Under the pieces are notes generated by a model. The model ran no database searches and was not told the DNA's origin. It saw only the letters and a list, made by a program, of their open reading frames with translations. Of a stretch of 9,074 bases of DNA, positions 1 through 7,339 are shown one piece after another (positions within the stretch are counted from its first letter, which is position 1; each line of letters opens with the position of its first letter). Origin of the DNA: Candidatus Poribacteria bacterium (lineage in GTDB: Bacteria > Poribacteria > WGA-4E > UBA9662); contig PACG01000085.1 of assembly GCA_002699335.1 (NCBI GenBank), forward strand, positions 1 to 9,074, given 5' to 3'. The translations under genes were made by a program, and so were the position numbers.

Positions 1-215
1 CAGGCTGCGATAGACGGCGGCGGTCTCGCCGACGGTACGGGCGTGTGCGACCTCGAGAACGAGTATGCGATGTGTCTCGTTTTTGAGCAAGATTACCCGG
101 GGGGCGGCGACGAATATTGCCAAAACGGCGGGTTCGGTCCTTCAATGTGCGAGATGTTTGCTTCTGATCCGCACCCACACCTGCATGAACCAGCCGTCGT
201 TCGGTCGGAGTGTCG
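1..215 (-). other. Anomalous Arg-rich tail of the uvrA frame
   Basis: After the normal UvrA text ending near DTPTERR, the open frame turns into low-complexity, Arg-rich sequence (for example [14 protein letters not shown]) with no UvrA motif. The outermost 60 bases hold 42 G or C, clearly richer than the rest of the gene. In the neighbouring minus frame, stop-free from 141 to 1, the text is more protein-like ([14 protein letters not shown], then [14 protein letters not shown]), but I do not recognise it. Plus frame 1 is also open to a stop at 229-231. This may be a long variable linker, a frameshift, a rearrangement or an assembly join; the sequence alone cannot decide. Confidence 0.5.
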
Positions 216-3200
216 ACAAGCAGGGTCCTAGACAGATACTGGCCTGTCAAGGAGGCCGGATTAGCCCGAACCTCGTTTGGTGTGCCTTGGGCCACAATTT
301 GTCCACCAAACTGCCCCGCTCCAGGTCCAAAATCGAGTAGATGATCGGATTCGGAAATGGTACATGCGTCGTGTTCTATTACCAATACACTGTTCCCCAG
401 ATCCCGCAATTTTTTCAGTGCCTCGACCAGCCGCTGGTTGTCTCGCTGATGTAAGCCAATCGTCGGTTCATCCAGAATATAAGTGACTCCTGTCAAGCCA
501 CTACCGAGTTGATTGGCTAACTGAATCCGTTGGAATTCACCTCCTGACAGAGTTGGTGCAATATTATTCAAAGTCAAATAGTGTAAACCAATATCCACTA
601 AAAACTGAAGACGGTTTTGAATCTCATTCAGCAGCTCTTGCCCAACCGTCAACTGGTAGTCGCTTAGGTCAATCTGTTGAAAAAATTGGGCAGTGTCACT
701 AATTGACAAGGCCGTAATTTCGGCTAAGGTCAATTCATTCCCCCGATCCTCGTCTCCGTTCAGACCAACCAGAGGTTGAGTTGAGGACACACTTTCGCTC
801 AGACGCCAATCGAGGGCAGGTATGGTCACTCGACGTGGAAAAGGCTGAAGCCTCGTGCCTTGACAATCTGGACAAGATGTTGGATCTCTACCGAGTGTAC
901 CGAGCCCTTGACAGGTTGAACACCGTCCTATTTGGCTGTTAAAAGAGAAGTGTTGCGGCGTTAATTCTGGAAAGATCTCATCACAGGGAACACAGGCAAA
1001 CTGAGTGGTGAAGGCCTGATAAATCGGCTTAATCTTATTCTCTGCTTGGTTTGGCTCAATCCGAATTACTACCATCCTTTCGCTTTTAGCCAAAGCGACT
1101 TCAATGGCTTCTGCCAACCGACCTTTCTCTAAATTATCCTGGGAGATGAGCAAACGGTCGATGACCAGGTTTAGTGAGTAAGGTTTTGGAATTAGGTGAG
1201 TTGGCACTTGATCGAGCGGATAGATTCGCTTATTGACTTCAACGCGTGCATATCCCTCTCGAACCAGGTGCTGCAGAATTTCAGCCAACGGTTCATCATC
1301 GTAGTCCACCTGCAGATCTAAGGGTGACAAAACATAGATCCGGGATCGGTCCGGCAAGTTGAGGACTTCAGTTATAATTTGTTGTTCTGTCTGAGCTTGG
1401 ACCGACTGCCCGCAGTTTGGACAATGAGCTTGCCCTATTCTGGCGTACAGCACCCGAAGATAGTCGTAGATCTCCGTAATAGTACCAACAGTTGAACGTG
1501 GGTTTTTATTCTGACCCTTGCGCTCGAGGGCAATGGCAGGAGATAAGCCCTCGATTCGATCCACCTGTGGTTTCTCCATTTGGCCTAAAAACTGACGTGC
1601 ATAAGCCGACAGAGACTCGATATATCTCCGTTGTCCCTCAGCATAAATAGTATCCAGCGCTAGCGACGATTTACCCGACCCGCTCACCCCGGTGAAAGTC
1701 GTTAGTTTTCCATGCGGGATTTCTACAGTCAACCCTTTCAGGTTATGTTCGCTGGCGCCAAAAACACTGATCGCTGATGGTTTTGTGGTTTGGAGCCTAG
1801 TTGGTAGAGGTGACAATTCCCCAGGACGGGCTCTGGGCTCAGAACTTCCATCGAAGGCGCCGACCTGAGGTCGTCGCGCTTGTTCAATGGCTACTGATTG
1901 CGATGGGATACTTTTGATCTCTTTGTTAGAAAGTACGACTTTTAGTGCTTGTCCGGTATATGAAGTTTCTATCTGCGCCGCGGTTTCAGGTGTTCCGACG
2001 GCGATAATCTGACCGCCGGCCTCGCCGCCTTCAGGTCCCAGATCTACAATATAATCCGCCGTTTTTATTACTTCTAAATTGTGTTCGATCACCACCACGG
2101 TATTACCAGAATTGACAAATCGATGCAACGAGCGCAACAGTTTTTTTACATCGTCGAAGTGCAAACCTGTTGTCGGTTCATCTAAAACGTACAGCGTTTT
2201 ACCCGTACTCCGCTTAGAGAGTTCTCTCGCCAGCTTAATTCGTTGGGCTTCTCCTCCCGACAGGGTCGGCGATGGTTGCCCAACTTTCATATATTCCATC
2301 CCTACGTCTTGTAAGGTTTGCAGAATTTTAGCCACTTTGGGGATCGCACTGAAGTGGCTGAGTGCCTCCTGCACGTCCATGTTCAAAATATCAGCTATCG
2401 ACTTACCTTTATATTTTACCGATAGGGTTTCTTGATTGTATCGAGACCCACTGCAGACGTTGCAGGTTACCCAAACATCTGCCAAAAGCTGCATTTCGAT
2501 CTTATTGGCTCCATTTCCTTCACAGGCTTCGCAACGCCCCCCTTTTACGTTGAAACTGAAACGTCCAGGCTTATATCCTCGAACCTTAGATTCGGGCAGT
2601 TCGGTATAAAAGTTTCGAATCTGGTCAAAGAGTTTGGTATAGGTGGCGGGGTTAGAACGAGGAATTCGCCCGATCGGAGATTGATCGATGGCAATAACTT
2701 TATCGATCACCTGACGTAAATCGTCAACAACTTGGTTGCCGGCTAAAGCACGAATTTCCCGATATTCGCCAGGTATTGTCCCGGCTCGCATTAAATCTCG
2801 ATCCAGAGCTTTGTGCAAAATATCGTTTATCAGTGAGCTTTTTCCAGACCCACTAACCCCTGTTATACAGATGAAGACACCAACAGGAATTTGGACATCG
2901 ACATTTTTCAGATTATTGTGTTTGGCCCCTCGAATTTCGAGATAAAGAGGATCTCCTTGATCAGTGAGCTTGGCTGTTCGACGGACTTTGGGAATCGCAA
3001 TTTCGAGCTCTTTGCGCAAATATTTGGCTGTTAGCGAATCGGCCTTCTCTGCAACCTCGCAGGGAGGGCCGACCGACACGACTTGGCCACCATTAATCCC
3101 CGCCCCAGGCCCGAAATCGACCAGCAGATCTGCCGACCACATTGTATCTTCATCATGCTCTACTACAATCACCGTATTGCCTTGATTCCGTAGACGCTTC

Positions 3201-4858
3201 AAGGTAGTTAGCAGATGTTTATTGTCGCGTGTGTGTAGGCCGATACTGGGTTCGTCCAAAACGTAGATGACGTTCTGCAACCCGGCCCCAATCTGCGAGG
3301 CCAGCCGAATCCGTTGCGACTCTCCACCTGATAGCGTTGGTGCCATTCGGTTAAGGGATAAATAACCTAATCCGACATTGGTTAAAAGCTTGAGGCGACC
3401 TTGAATCTCTTTCAGCAGTTCTCTGGCAATCAACCGGTCACGTTTAGGCAGAGCTAGACTTTCAAAAAATTGGAGGCAATCGTCGATCGTCATCTCGGTG
3501 AGGTCGATGATCGATTGATTTTGAATGGTCACTGCTTGCACTGACTTTTTGATACGCTTTCCGTTACACTCCGGACAGATTTGTGGCGCTAAGTAATGCT
3601 TTGCCGACTTCAGCCATTTAGTGTCCTGGATCTCCTGGGCATAAGCGAATTCGATCATCAGATCGGCTAAAACTCCATCGTAAGCCCGTCGCCTTTTATG
3701 TCGTCGGTTTCTGTACCACCGGTAGATCATCGGGATCTGATCCCCTTGGGTCCCTTCCAAAACAACCCGCTGATGCAACGAATCTAATTCGCACCAGGGT
3801 TGTTCCAAACTAAACTGATAATGGTCGGTTAAGCTATGGGCGATGAACAGGGCTTGCCGATCTTCCAGTTTACCCCAGGGTAGCACTGCGCCGTCAGCAA
3901 TGGAGAGCGATTCATCCGGAACAACCCGGTCGGGCATTACCATTTCAACCGTTCCCAACCCGCGACAGGCCGGACACATACCAGAGGGGCTATTAAAAGA
4001 GAAATCACTGGGCGTTGGTGTCTCAAAATTGATTTGGCAGCTACCACAGGTCAAGTTTCTACTAAAAAACTGATCCTCTGTATATTCAGCCTGATCGCTA
4101 TCAGCGACCACACTAAGAATCAGGTTCCCCTCTCCCATTCGTAGCGCCGTTTCGACAGCGTCAGCTAATCGTGGTCGGATTCCCGGTTTCTGAATCAAGC
4201 GGTCAATCACGATTTCGATGTTGTGTCGCTGACGTGTGTCAAGTGGGATATCGTCGACTAACTGAACAATCTGCCCATCAATTCTAGCACGGGTATATCC
4301 CAATCGTAAGGCATCATCGAGTTCTCGCTTATGTCGACCGCGTCGGCTTCGAACGATGGGTGCCAAGATTAGAAAACGGGTTTTATCAGGCAATGTCAAG
4401 ATCTGGTTGATAATCTGGTCGGCGGTTTGCGCACCTAGTGGCTGCCTACATTCAAGACAGTGGAGCTTGCCAACGTTGGTATACAGCACCCGCAGATAGT
4501 CGTAAATATCGGTGATGGTGGCAACCGTCGAGCGAGGATTATTACTGACCGTTTTTTGATCGATGGAGATGGCGGGCGAAAGGCCAGCAATAGAATCGAC
4601 CCGTGGTTTTTCGATTTGCCCCAAAAACTGACGCGCGTAGGACGAGAGCGACTCGATATAGCGACGTTGACCTTCAGCGTAAATCGTGTCAAACGCTAAC
4701 GACGATTTACCGGAGCCACTCACACCCGTAAAGACGATCAGTTGATTTTTGGGTAAACAGAGATCTACGTTTCGCAGGTTATGTTCACCGGCTCCACGGA
4801 TTTCGATGAAGTCCGTACTTGCCGACTCTGCCAATTCTGACTTCGCATCTTGTGACAT
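1..4858 (-). CDS. uvrA: Double-length (tandem fused) excinuclease ABC subunit A, partial at 3' end
   Basis: UvrA finds DNA lesions with UvrB in nucleotide excision repair and is an ABC-type ATPase. The frame is open from ATG at 4858 to the left edge (1619 codons, no stop), well beyond the ~940 residues of ordinary UvrA. Unit 1 has two ABC halves: Walker [10 protein letters not shown] at residues 45-53 and 667-675, LSGGE signatures at 509-513 and 866-870, and Walker B motifs [10 protein letters not shown] and [10 protein letters not shown]. Zinc-ligand Cys lie at 271/274/295/298 and 776/779/799/802. A linker of roughly 85 residues follows. A second N-type half then has Walker A at 1057-1065, zinc Cys at 1289/1292/1313/1316, LSGGE at 1437-1441 and [10 protein letters not shown]. 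The expected fourth half is not reached. All visible catalytic motifs are intact. The start fits the family N-terminus, but no strong Shine-Dalgarno is seen. The final ~70 codons look anomalous (see findings). Chlamydial UvrA is a known fused example. Identity is certain; only the C-terminus is uncertain. Confidence 0.96.
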   Translation of the reverse strand, partial: MSQDAKSELAESASTDFIEIRGAGEHNLRNVDLCLPKNQLIVFTGVSGSGKSSLAFDTIYAEGQRRYIESLSSYARQFLGQIEKPRVDSIAGLSPAISIDQKTVSNNPRSTVATITDIYDYLRVLYTNVGKLHCLECRQPLGAQTADQIINQILTLPDKTRFLILAPIVRSRRGRHKRELDDALRLGYTRARIDGQIVQLVDDIPLDTRQRHNIEIVIDRLIQKPGIRPRLADAVETALRMGEGNLILSVVADSDQAEYTEDQFFSRNLTCGSCQINFETPTPSDFSFNSPSGMCPACRGLGTVEMVMPDRVVPDESLSIADGAVLPWGKLEDRQALFIAHSLTDHYQFSLEQPWCELDSLHQRVVLEGTQGDQIPMIYRWYRNRRHKRRRAYDGVLADLMIEFAYAQEIQDTKWLKSAKHYLAPQICPECNGKRIKKSVQAVTIQNQSIIDLTEMTIDDCLQFFESLALPKRDRLIARELLKEIQGRLKLLTNVGLGYLSLNRMAPTLSGGESQRIRLASQIGAGLQNVIYVLDEPSIGLHTRDNKHLLTTLKRLRNQGNTVIVVEHDEDTMWSADLLVDFGPGAGINGGQVVSVGPPCEVAEKADSLTAKYLRKELEIAIPKVRRTAKLTDQGDPLYLEIRGAKHNNLKNVDVQIPVGVFICITGVSGSGKSSLINDILHKALDRDLMRAGTIPGEYREIRALAGNQVVDDLRQVIDKVIAIDQSPIGRIPRSNPATYTKLFDQIRNFYTELPESKVRGYKPGRFSFNVKGGRCEACEGNGANKIEMQLLADVWVTCNVCSGSRYNQETLSVKYKGKSIADILNMDVQEALSHFSAIPKVAKILQTLQDVGMEYMKVGQPSPTLSGGEAQRIKLARELSKRSTGKTLYVLDEPTTGLHFDDVKKLLRSLHRFVNSGNTVVVIEHNLEVIKTADYIVDLGPEGGEAGGQIIAVGTPETAAQIETSYTGQALKVVLSNKEIKSIPSQSVAIEQARRPQVGAFDGSSEPRARPGELSPLPTRLQTTKPSAISVFGASEHNLKGLTVEIPHGKLTTFTGVSGSGKSSLALDTIYAEGQRRYIESLSAYARQFLGQMEKPQVDRIEGLSPAIALERKGQNKNPRSTVGTITEIYDYLRVLYARIGQAHCPNCGQSVQAQTEQQIITEVLNLPDRSRIYVLSPLDLQVDYDDEPLAEILQHLVREGYARVEVNKRIYPLDQVPTHLIPKPYSLNLVIDRLLISQDNLEKGRLAEAIEVALAKSERMVVIRIEPNQAENKIKPIYQAFTTQFACVPCDEIFPELTPQHFSFNSQIGRCSTCQGLGTLGRDPTSCPDCQGTRLQPFPRRVTIPALDWRLSESVSSTQPLVGLNGDEDRGNELTLAEITALSISDTAQFFQQIDLSDYQLTVGQELLNEIQNRLQFLVDIGLHYLTLNNIAPTLSGGEFQRIQLANQLGSGLTGVTYILDEPTIGLHQRDNQRLVEALKKLRDLGNSVLVIEHDACTISESDHLLDFGPGAGQFGGQIVAQGTPNEVRANPASLTGQYLSRTLLVDTPTERRLVHAGVGADQKQTSRTLKDRTRRFGNIRRRPPGNLAQKRDTSHTRSRGRTRPYRRRDRRRLSQP

Positions 4859-4975
4859 GGATCAATGTTTCAAGATCGAGCTAGTTTAACTCTTGCTAGC
4901 TAACTCTATCAGCGCCGCTTCGCTATCGAGTAAAAATTAAAAGCTGGTTGTTGACGATTGAGTTCTCTGGTCTCG
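4859..4975. other. Gap between the TIM-barrel gene and uvrA
   Basis: This 117-base gap separates two leftward genes. I see no convincing promoter and no terminator (no stable hairpin with a U run), so read-through into uvrA is plausible. It contains an imperfect direct repeat, GCTAGTTTAACTC at 4880-4892 and GCTAGCTAACTC at 4895-4906, of unknown meaning. It also carries one copy of the 12-mer shared with the panB/TIM-barrel gap. No LexA-type box (CTGT-N8-ACAG or GAAC-N4-GTTC) was seen by eye upstream of uvrA. Confidence 0.4.
4914..4925 (+). repeat. 12-mer GCCGCTTCGCTA, copy 1
   Basis: GCCGCTTCGCTA occurs here on the plus strand and again, inverted, at 5887-5898. Both copies lie in gaps between genes of the leftward unit, and both continue as nCGA (ATCGAG here, GCGAAG in the other). 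This may be a small dispersed palindromic repeat. With only two copies in view, chance is possible. Confidence 0.3.
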
Positions 4976-5851
4976 CTATCGATCCAGATTATCGATAATC
5001 CGAAATAGATTTTCAAGGCAGATGCGTGAGGCTTGTTCACCCGCCTGAGAGAATTCGCTGCCGCCTGGAGTGTGAACAATATCATCTGCTAACTTAAGGG
5101 TGGGTCGCCAGTGGGTCTCCAGCGTCAAGTGTCCATCGTACTCATCGTCGATGAAAGCTTGCAGTTGTCCCAGCCAATCGATCTTACCATCGCCAACAGG
5201 CACGGACTCCATTTCGCCGGTCTCTGGGTTTCGGTCTGCATCCTTTAAGTGGGCGTGTACCATCAGCGGCTTGAGGCGGTTGTAAGCATCCGGGTATGGC
5301 GTCTCTCCATCATCCTCCGCGTGGGCTTCATTGGCTGGATCCCAGATAGCACGAACGCTCGAGCTATCGATCTCGCGGATAAATCTCTCCGTTAATAAGG
5401 CTGTCGCTAGCGAAGTTGAATATTCGTTTTCCATCCCTAAAATCACACCTTCGCCCTCAGCCATTTGAACCGGTTCATCGTAGGCTGCAACAATTTCATC
5501 CCACCGATCCTCGACATTGTCGAATTTCCAGAAAGCGAAAGTGCGGATAATCGTGGCTTCGAATTGGTGTGCGAGTCGAATACAGTCTCTCAGGATCTGT
5601 AGATGCTCTTTTCGTGCTTCCATATCGTCGATATCACACTTGAAAAAGGGGGAAGCTAGACCGATGATCTGCAGGTCTGTTCCCTCCAAAATACGCTTCA
5701 TCTCCTCAACATCTTTGGACGTCAATTCTTGAGGCGGTTTATCCCAAACAGAACGAATCTCGATTGAATCGAGGTTAAATTCTGTCGATAGGTTGACAAC
5801 TGTTTGAAAGTCCTGTGAAACTTCGTCACCAATAAGACCAATTTTGAACAT
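4976..5851 (-). CDS. Xylose-isomerase-like TIM-barrel protein (sugar phosphate isomerase/epimerase family)
   Basis: A 291-residue protein of the AP-endonuclease-2 / xylose-isomerase-like TIM-barrel superfamily (PF01261 type). These enzymes use a divalent metal to isomerise or epimerise sugars, polyols or their phosphates, usually in the cytoplasm. The start is KIGLIGDEVSQDF (strand 1). Visible landmarks are IEIRS around E31, GMENEYS with E141 as a likely metal ligand, WDPAN with D171, VHAHLKD with H199/H201, the GDGKIDW loop at 220-226, and LETHW with E245. This Glu-Asp-His-Glu pattern is typical of an active family member. No signal peptide is seen. The frame extends to an ATG at 5911, but I chose 5851: it has a Shine-Dalgarno-like AAGGGAA five bases upstream and begins exactly at barrel strand 1, whereas the extra 20 residues include a palindrome and look non-coding. 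It lies 89 bases after panB and 117 before uvrA. Substrate unknown. Confidence 0.88.
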   Translation of the reverse strand: MFKIGLIGDEVSQDFQTVVNLSTEFNLDSIEIRSVWDKPPQELTSKDVEEMKRILEGTDLQIIGLASPFFKCDIDDMEARKEHLQILRDCIRLAHQFEATIIRTFAFWKFDNVEDRWDEIVAAYDEPVQMAEGEGVILGMENEYSTSLATALLTERFIREIDSSSVRAIWDPANEAHAEDDGETPYPDAYNRLKPLMVHAHLKDADRNPETGEMESVPVGDGKIDWLGQLQAFIDDEYDGHLTLETHWRPTLKLADDIVHTPGGSEFSQAGEQASRICLENLFRIIDNLDR

Positions 5852-5856
5852 CTGAT

Positions 5857-5863
5857 TTCCCTT
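5857..5863 (-). promoter_or_regulatory. Ribosome binding site deciding the TIM-barrel start
   Basis: On the minus strand AAGGGAA is followed by ATCAG and then ATG at 5851, a normal five-base spacing. The alternative upstream ATG at 5911 has no comparable purine-rich motif. This supports a 291-residue rather than a 311-residue product. Confidence 0.55.
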
Positions 5864-5880
5864 GCTGACGGATGTACCCA

Positions 5881-5898
5881 CTTCGCTAGCGAAGCGGC
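5881..5898. repeat. Perfect 14-bp palindrome plus copy 2 of the shared 12-mer
   Basis: CTTCGCTAGCGAAG at 5881-5894 is its own reverse complement. Read on the minus strand, 5898-5887 is GCCGCTTCGCTA, identical to the plus-strand copy at 4914-4925. It sits in the gap between panB and the preferred start of the TIM-barrel gene. No U run follows, so it is not a typical terminator. A related TCGCTAGCGA palindrome lies inside the TIM-barrel gene at 5404-5413. It could be a protein site, an mRNA processing hairpin or a short dispersed repeat. Confidence 0.45.
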
Positions 5899-5940
5899 CT
5901 TTAGTTACCATCCACCGTTTATCTTAAATCGTTAATTTGG

Positions 5941-6717
5941 TTATTTGTAGGTATGATCTGGATGTGGGAAAAGCCCCTGTTGAACCTCTAACCGGTAGGT
6001 AGTAACCGCTCGTGAGATAACTTTGCCCAGATCTGCATAACGCTTAACAAAGGTTGGCGTGAAGCGATCGAAGAGGCCTAGCATGTCGTGTAAGACCAGG
6101 ATCTGCCCGTCGCAGTCAATACTAGCACCGATGCCAATGGTCGGAATCGTTAGCGAATTCGTAATTTCGGCAGCCAATGGCCGGATTATCGACTCCAAAA
6201 CCAAGGCGAAACAGCCAGCCTCTTCTAGTCTTTCGGCTTGGTCAAAAATCTCCTGTGCCTCCTTGGTACGCCGGCCGTGGACGCGAAACCTATCTGCGGT
6301 CTGTGGCAGCAATCCAACGTGTCCCATCACCGGCAAGTTGTGTTCAACTAAAGCTTGCGTGATTTCTGGATGGCAGCCCTCAAACTTAACCGCTTCTGCT
6401 CCAACCTCAAATAATCGTTGCGCATTTGCGATTGCCAGATCAGTAGAGGTGTAAGAGCGATAAGGTAGATCTGCTACTAATAAGCAGGTTCGGTTACCAC
6501 GAGCAACGGCTCGTGTGTGGTGGACAATGTCGTCCATTGTTACCGAAACTGTCGATTCATAGCCGAGAACGACCATTCCCAATGTATCGCCGACGAGGAT
6601 AATATCCACCTCAGCCTGATTCAGAATCCGGGCAGTCGGATAGTCGTAGGCGGTTAAAGCCACGATTTTCCCTCCTGCCGATTTCATGCCCTGGATGGCT
6701 TCAATCGTCCGCTTCAT
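5941..6717 (-). CDS. panB: 3-methyl-2-oxobutanoate hydroxymethyltransferase (ketopantoate hydroxymethyltransferase)
   Basis: PanB transfers a hydroxymethyl group from 5,10-methylene-tetrahydrofolate to 2-oxoisovalerate to give ketopantoate, the first committed step to pantothenate and coenzyme A, in the cytoplasm. The 258-residue length matches the family (264 in E. coli). Family motifs run in order: VALTAYDYPTA (19-29), LVGDTLGMVVLGY (41-53), VADLP (81-85), VKFEG (110-114), MGHVGLLPQ (131-139), LVLES (172-176), IPTIGIGAS (191-199) and CDGQILVLHDMLG (202-214). Mg-binding residues correspond to D44, D83 and E113, and the catalytic Glu to E175; all are present. Small departures are KFEGCHPE where EGG is usual, and GAS for GAG. 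The ATG at 6717 gives the expected N-terminus but has no clear Shine-Dalgarno, only an AT-rich leader. It is the first gene of a leftward unit, behind a good promoter. No panC or panD is in view. Confidence 0.97.
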   Translation of the reverse strand: MKRTIEAIQGMKSAGGKIVALTAYDYPTARILNQAEVDIILVGDTLGMVVLGYESTVSVTMDDIVHHTRAVARGNRTCLLVADLPYRSYTSTDLAIANAQRLFEVGAEAVKFEGCHPEITQALVEHNLPVMGHVGLLPQTADRFRVHGRRTKEAQEIFDQAERLEEAGCFALVLESIIRPLAAEITNSLTIPTIGIGASIDCDGQILVLHDMLGLFDRFTPTFVKRYADLGKVISRAVTTYRLEVQQGLFPHPDHTYK

Positions 6718-6775
6718 AATTTAAATTCACTGTTTAGTAAGATTATGCCTCCACCAACTTGCCCCTACTATTCCT

Positions 6776-6788
6776 GCACCTCAGGTGC
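6776..6788. repeat. Inverted repeat GCACCT-c-AGGTGC in the panB leader
   Basis: Perfect six-base arms around one central base. It lies about 40-50 bases downstream of the predicted panB transcription start and 58 bases before the ATG. As RNA it can form a five-pair hairpin with a UGA loop. It could be a small operator or a leader stem. No known riboswitch was recognised around it. Confidence 0.35.
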
Positions 6789-6835
6789 GTACACTTGACC
6801 AATCTAAAAACGGGGGTAAAGTCACGCAGTTAATG

Positions 6836-6865
6836 AGTATATCAGTTATTTTTGACCTCTGTCAA
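6836..6865 (-). promoter_or_regulatory. Sigma70-type promoter for panB and the leftward unit
   Basis: On the minus strand a consensus -35 TTGACA (6865-6860) is followed by 18 bases and a -10 TATACT (6841-6836). Transcription would start near 6829, leaving a leader of about 110 bases before the panB ATG. It is the best promoter seen for the panB, TIM-barrel and uvrA genes. Confidence 0.6.
6852..6865. promoter_or_regulatory. Operator-like palindrome TTGAC-N4-GTCAA over the -35 box
   Basis: Perfect five-base arms spaced by four bases; one arm forms part of the -35 TTGACA of the panB promoter. A dimeric repressor bound here would block RNA polymerase. The -35 consensus itself supplies one arm, so the other could match by chance. 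No regulator gene lies nearby. Confidence 0.3.
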
Positions 6866-7187
6866 GATCGCTTCAAGACCGTTTTGCGTCAAACCTGGTC
6901 GCTCCGTTTAATCTTTCACCATCGATCACTTTGGTTAGTAGAATGACAAATACAGTAGATCATCTTATGTGAAATCGTTTAAGTTATTTTACAACCAGAT
7001 AGTAGATAAAAGACAACCTGATTCAACATCGATATGTGAGTAAAACCCGCAGATCTAGAAGCCCTTATCTGTCAGTAAATGCATCGGTTGAAGAGCGATT
7101 CGCTCAGCCGTCGATATTTTTGAGACAATTTGTCATTTTTTGTCGTTATAGATATGCTCAAGTTGTTTTGCTCTAGCTTCATAATTT
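6866..7187. other. Divergent intergenic region, mostly without recognised content
   Basis: AT-rich spacer between the panB promoter and the promoter of the rightward gene. I found no ORF with coding character, tRNA, rRNA, known riboswitch or CRISPR repeat. The only clear structure is the hairpin at 7085-7120 listed separately, plus a small inverted repeat GACAA-t-TTGTC at 7124-7134. Confidence 0.5.
7085..7120 (+). terminator. Hairpin with U-rich tail, terminator-like, no gene upstream
   Basis: Plus-strand RNA can pair CGGUU (7085-7089) with AGCCG (7106-7110) and GAGCG (7093-7097) with CGCUC (7101-7105), with loop AUU and a GAA bulge: ten pairs in all. UCGAUAUUUUU follows. The shape is that of a rho-independent terminator for rightward transcription, but no coding gene precedes it on that strand. 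It may end a small RNA or insulate the promoter at 7188. On the other strand no U run follows the stem. Confidence 0.4.
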
Positions 7188-7216
7188 TTGTCACAAACTT
7201 AGTAAGGTGTTACAAT
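7188..7216 (+). promoter_or_regulatory. Sigma70-type promoter for the RyR/cyclase gene
   Basis: TTGTCA (7188-7193), 17 bases, then TACAAT (7211-7216): each box is one base from consensus, with ideal spacing. Transcription would start near 7223, giving a leader of about 115 bases before the ATG at 7340. Confidence 0.6.
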
Positions 7217-7326
7217 AACTTTTGTTAGATAGCTAACCGAGCCTTACGCTTCGAAATTAGGGACTACCTACAACAGAACAAAATAATACGGACGAACGCT
7301 CTGTTTTTGAAATGGATAGGAAACAA

Positions 7327-7332
7327 AAAGGA
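7327..7332 (+). promoter_or_regulatory. Ribosome binding site of the RyR/cyclase gene
   Basis: AAAGGA lies seven bases before the ATG at 7340, a normal spacing that supports this start. Confidence 0.6.
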
Positions 7333-7339
7333 TTCTGAT

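Noticed and set aside
1..231. Plus-strand open frame reaching the left edge (visible from ATG at 43) as a separate gene
   Set aside because: Cys- and Gly-rich text without a recognisable domain, opposite the uvrA frame. Kept only as part of the anomaly at the window edge.
2079..4073. Several plus-strand open frames of 60-118 codons opposite uvrA
   Set aside because: They are antisense shadows of strongly conserved UvrA coding sequence; their translations show no domain and have no ribosome sites worth noting.
4435..4692. Minus-strand frame of 85 codons overlapping the start of uvrA
   Set aside because: It runs in another frame over the conserved Walker A and following residues of UvrA and has no recognisable protein character.
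4859..4975. SOS (LexA) control site upstream of uvrA
   Set aside because: Neither the CTGT-N8-ACAG nor the GAAC-N4-GTTC pattern is present by eye, and uvrA appears to be read from the panB promoter.
5852..5911. Twenty-residue N-terminal extension of the TIM-barrel protein from ATG at 5911
   Set aside because: No ribosome site at 5911, the extension contains a perfect DNA palindrome, and the ATG at 5851 has a good Shine-Dalgarno and starts at the first barrel strand.
7312..7338. Eight-codon mini-ORF (MDRKQKGF) ending one base before the ATG of the cyclase gene
   Set aside because: No ribosome site of its own and its codons cover the Shine-Dalgarno of the main gene; too short to separate from chance.
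6718..7339. tRNA, riboswitch or CRISPR array in the largest gene-free stretch
   Set aside because: No cloverleaf, no regularly spaced direct repeats and no known riboswitch core seen on either strand.
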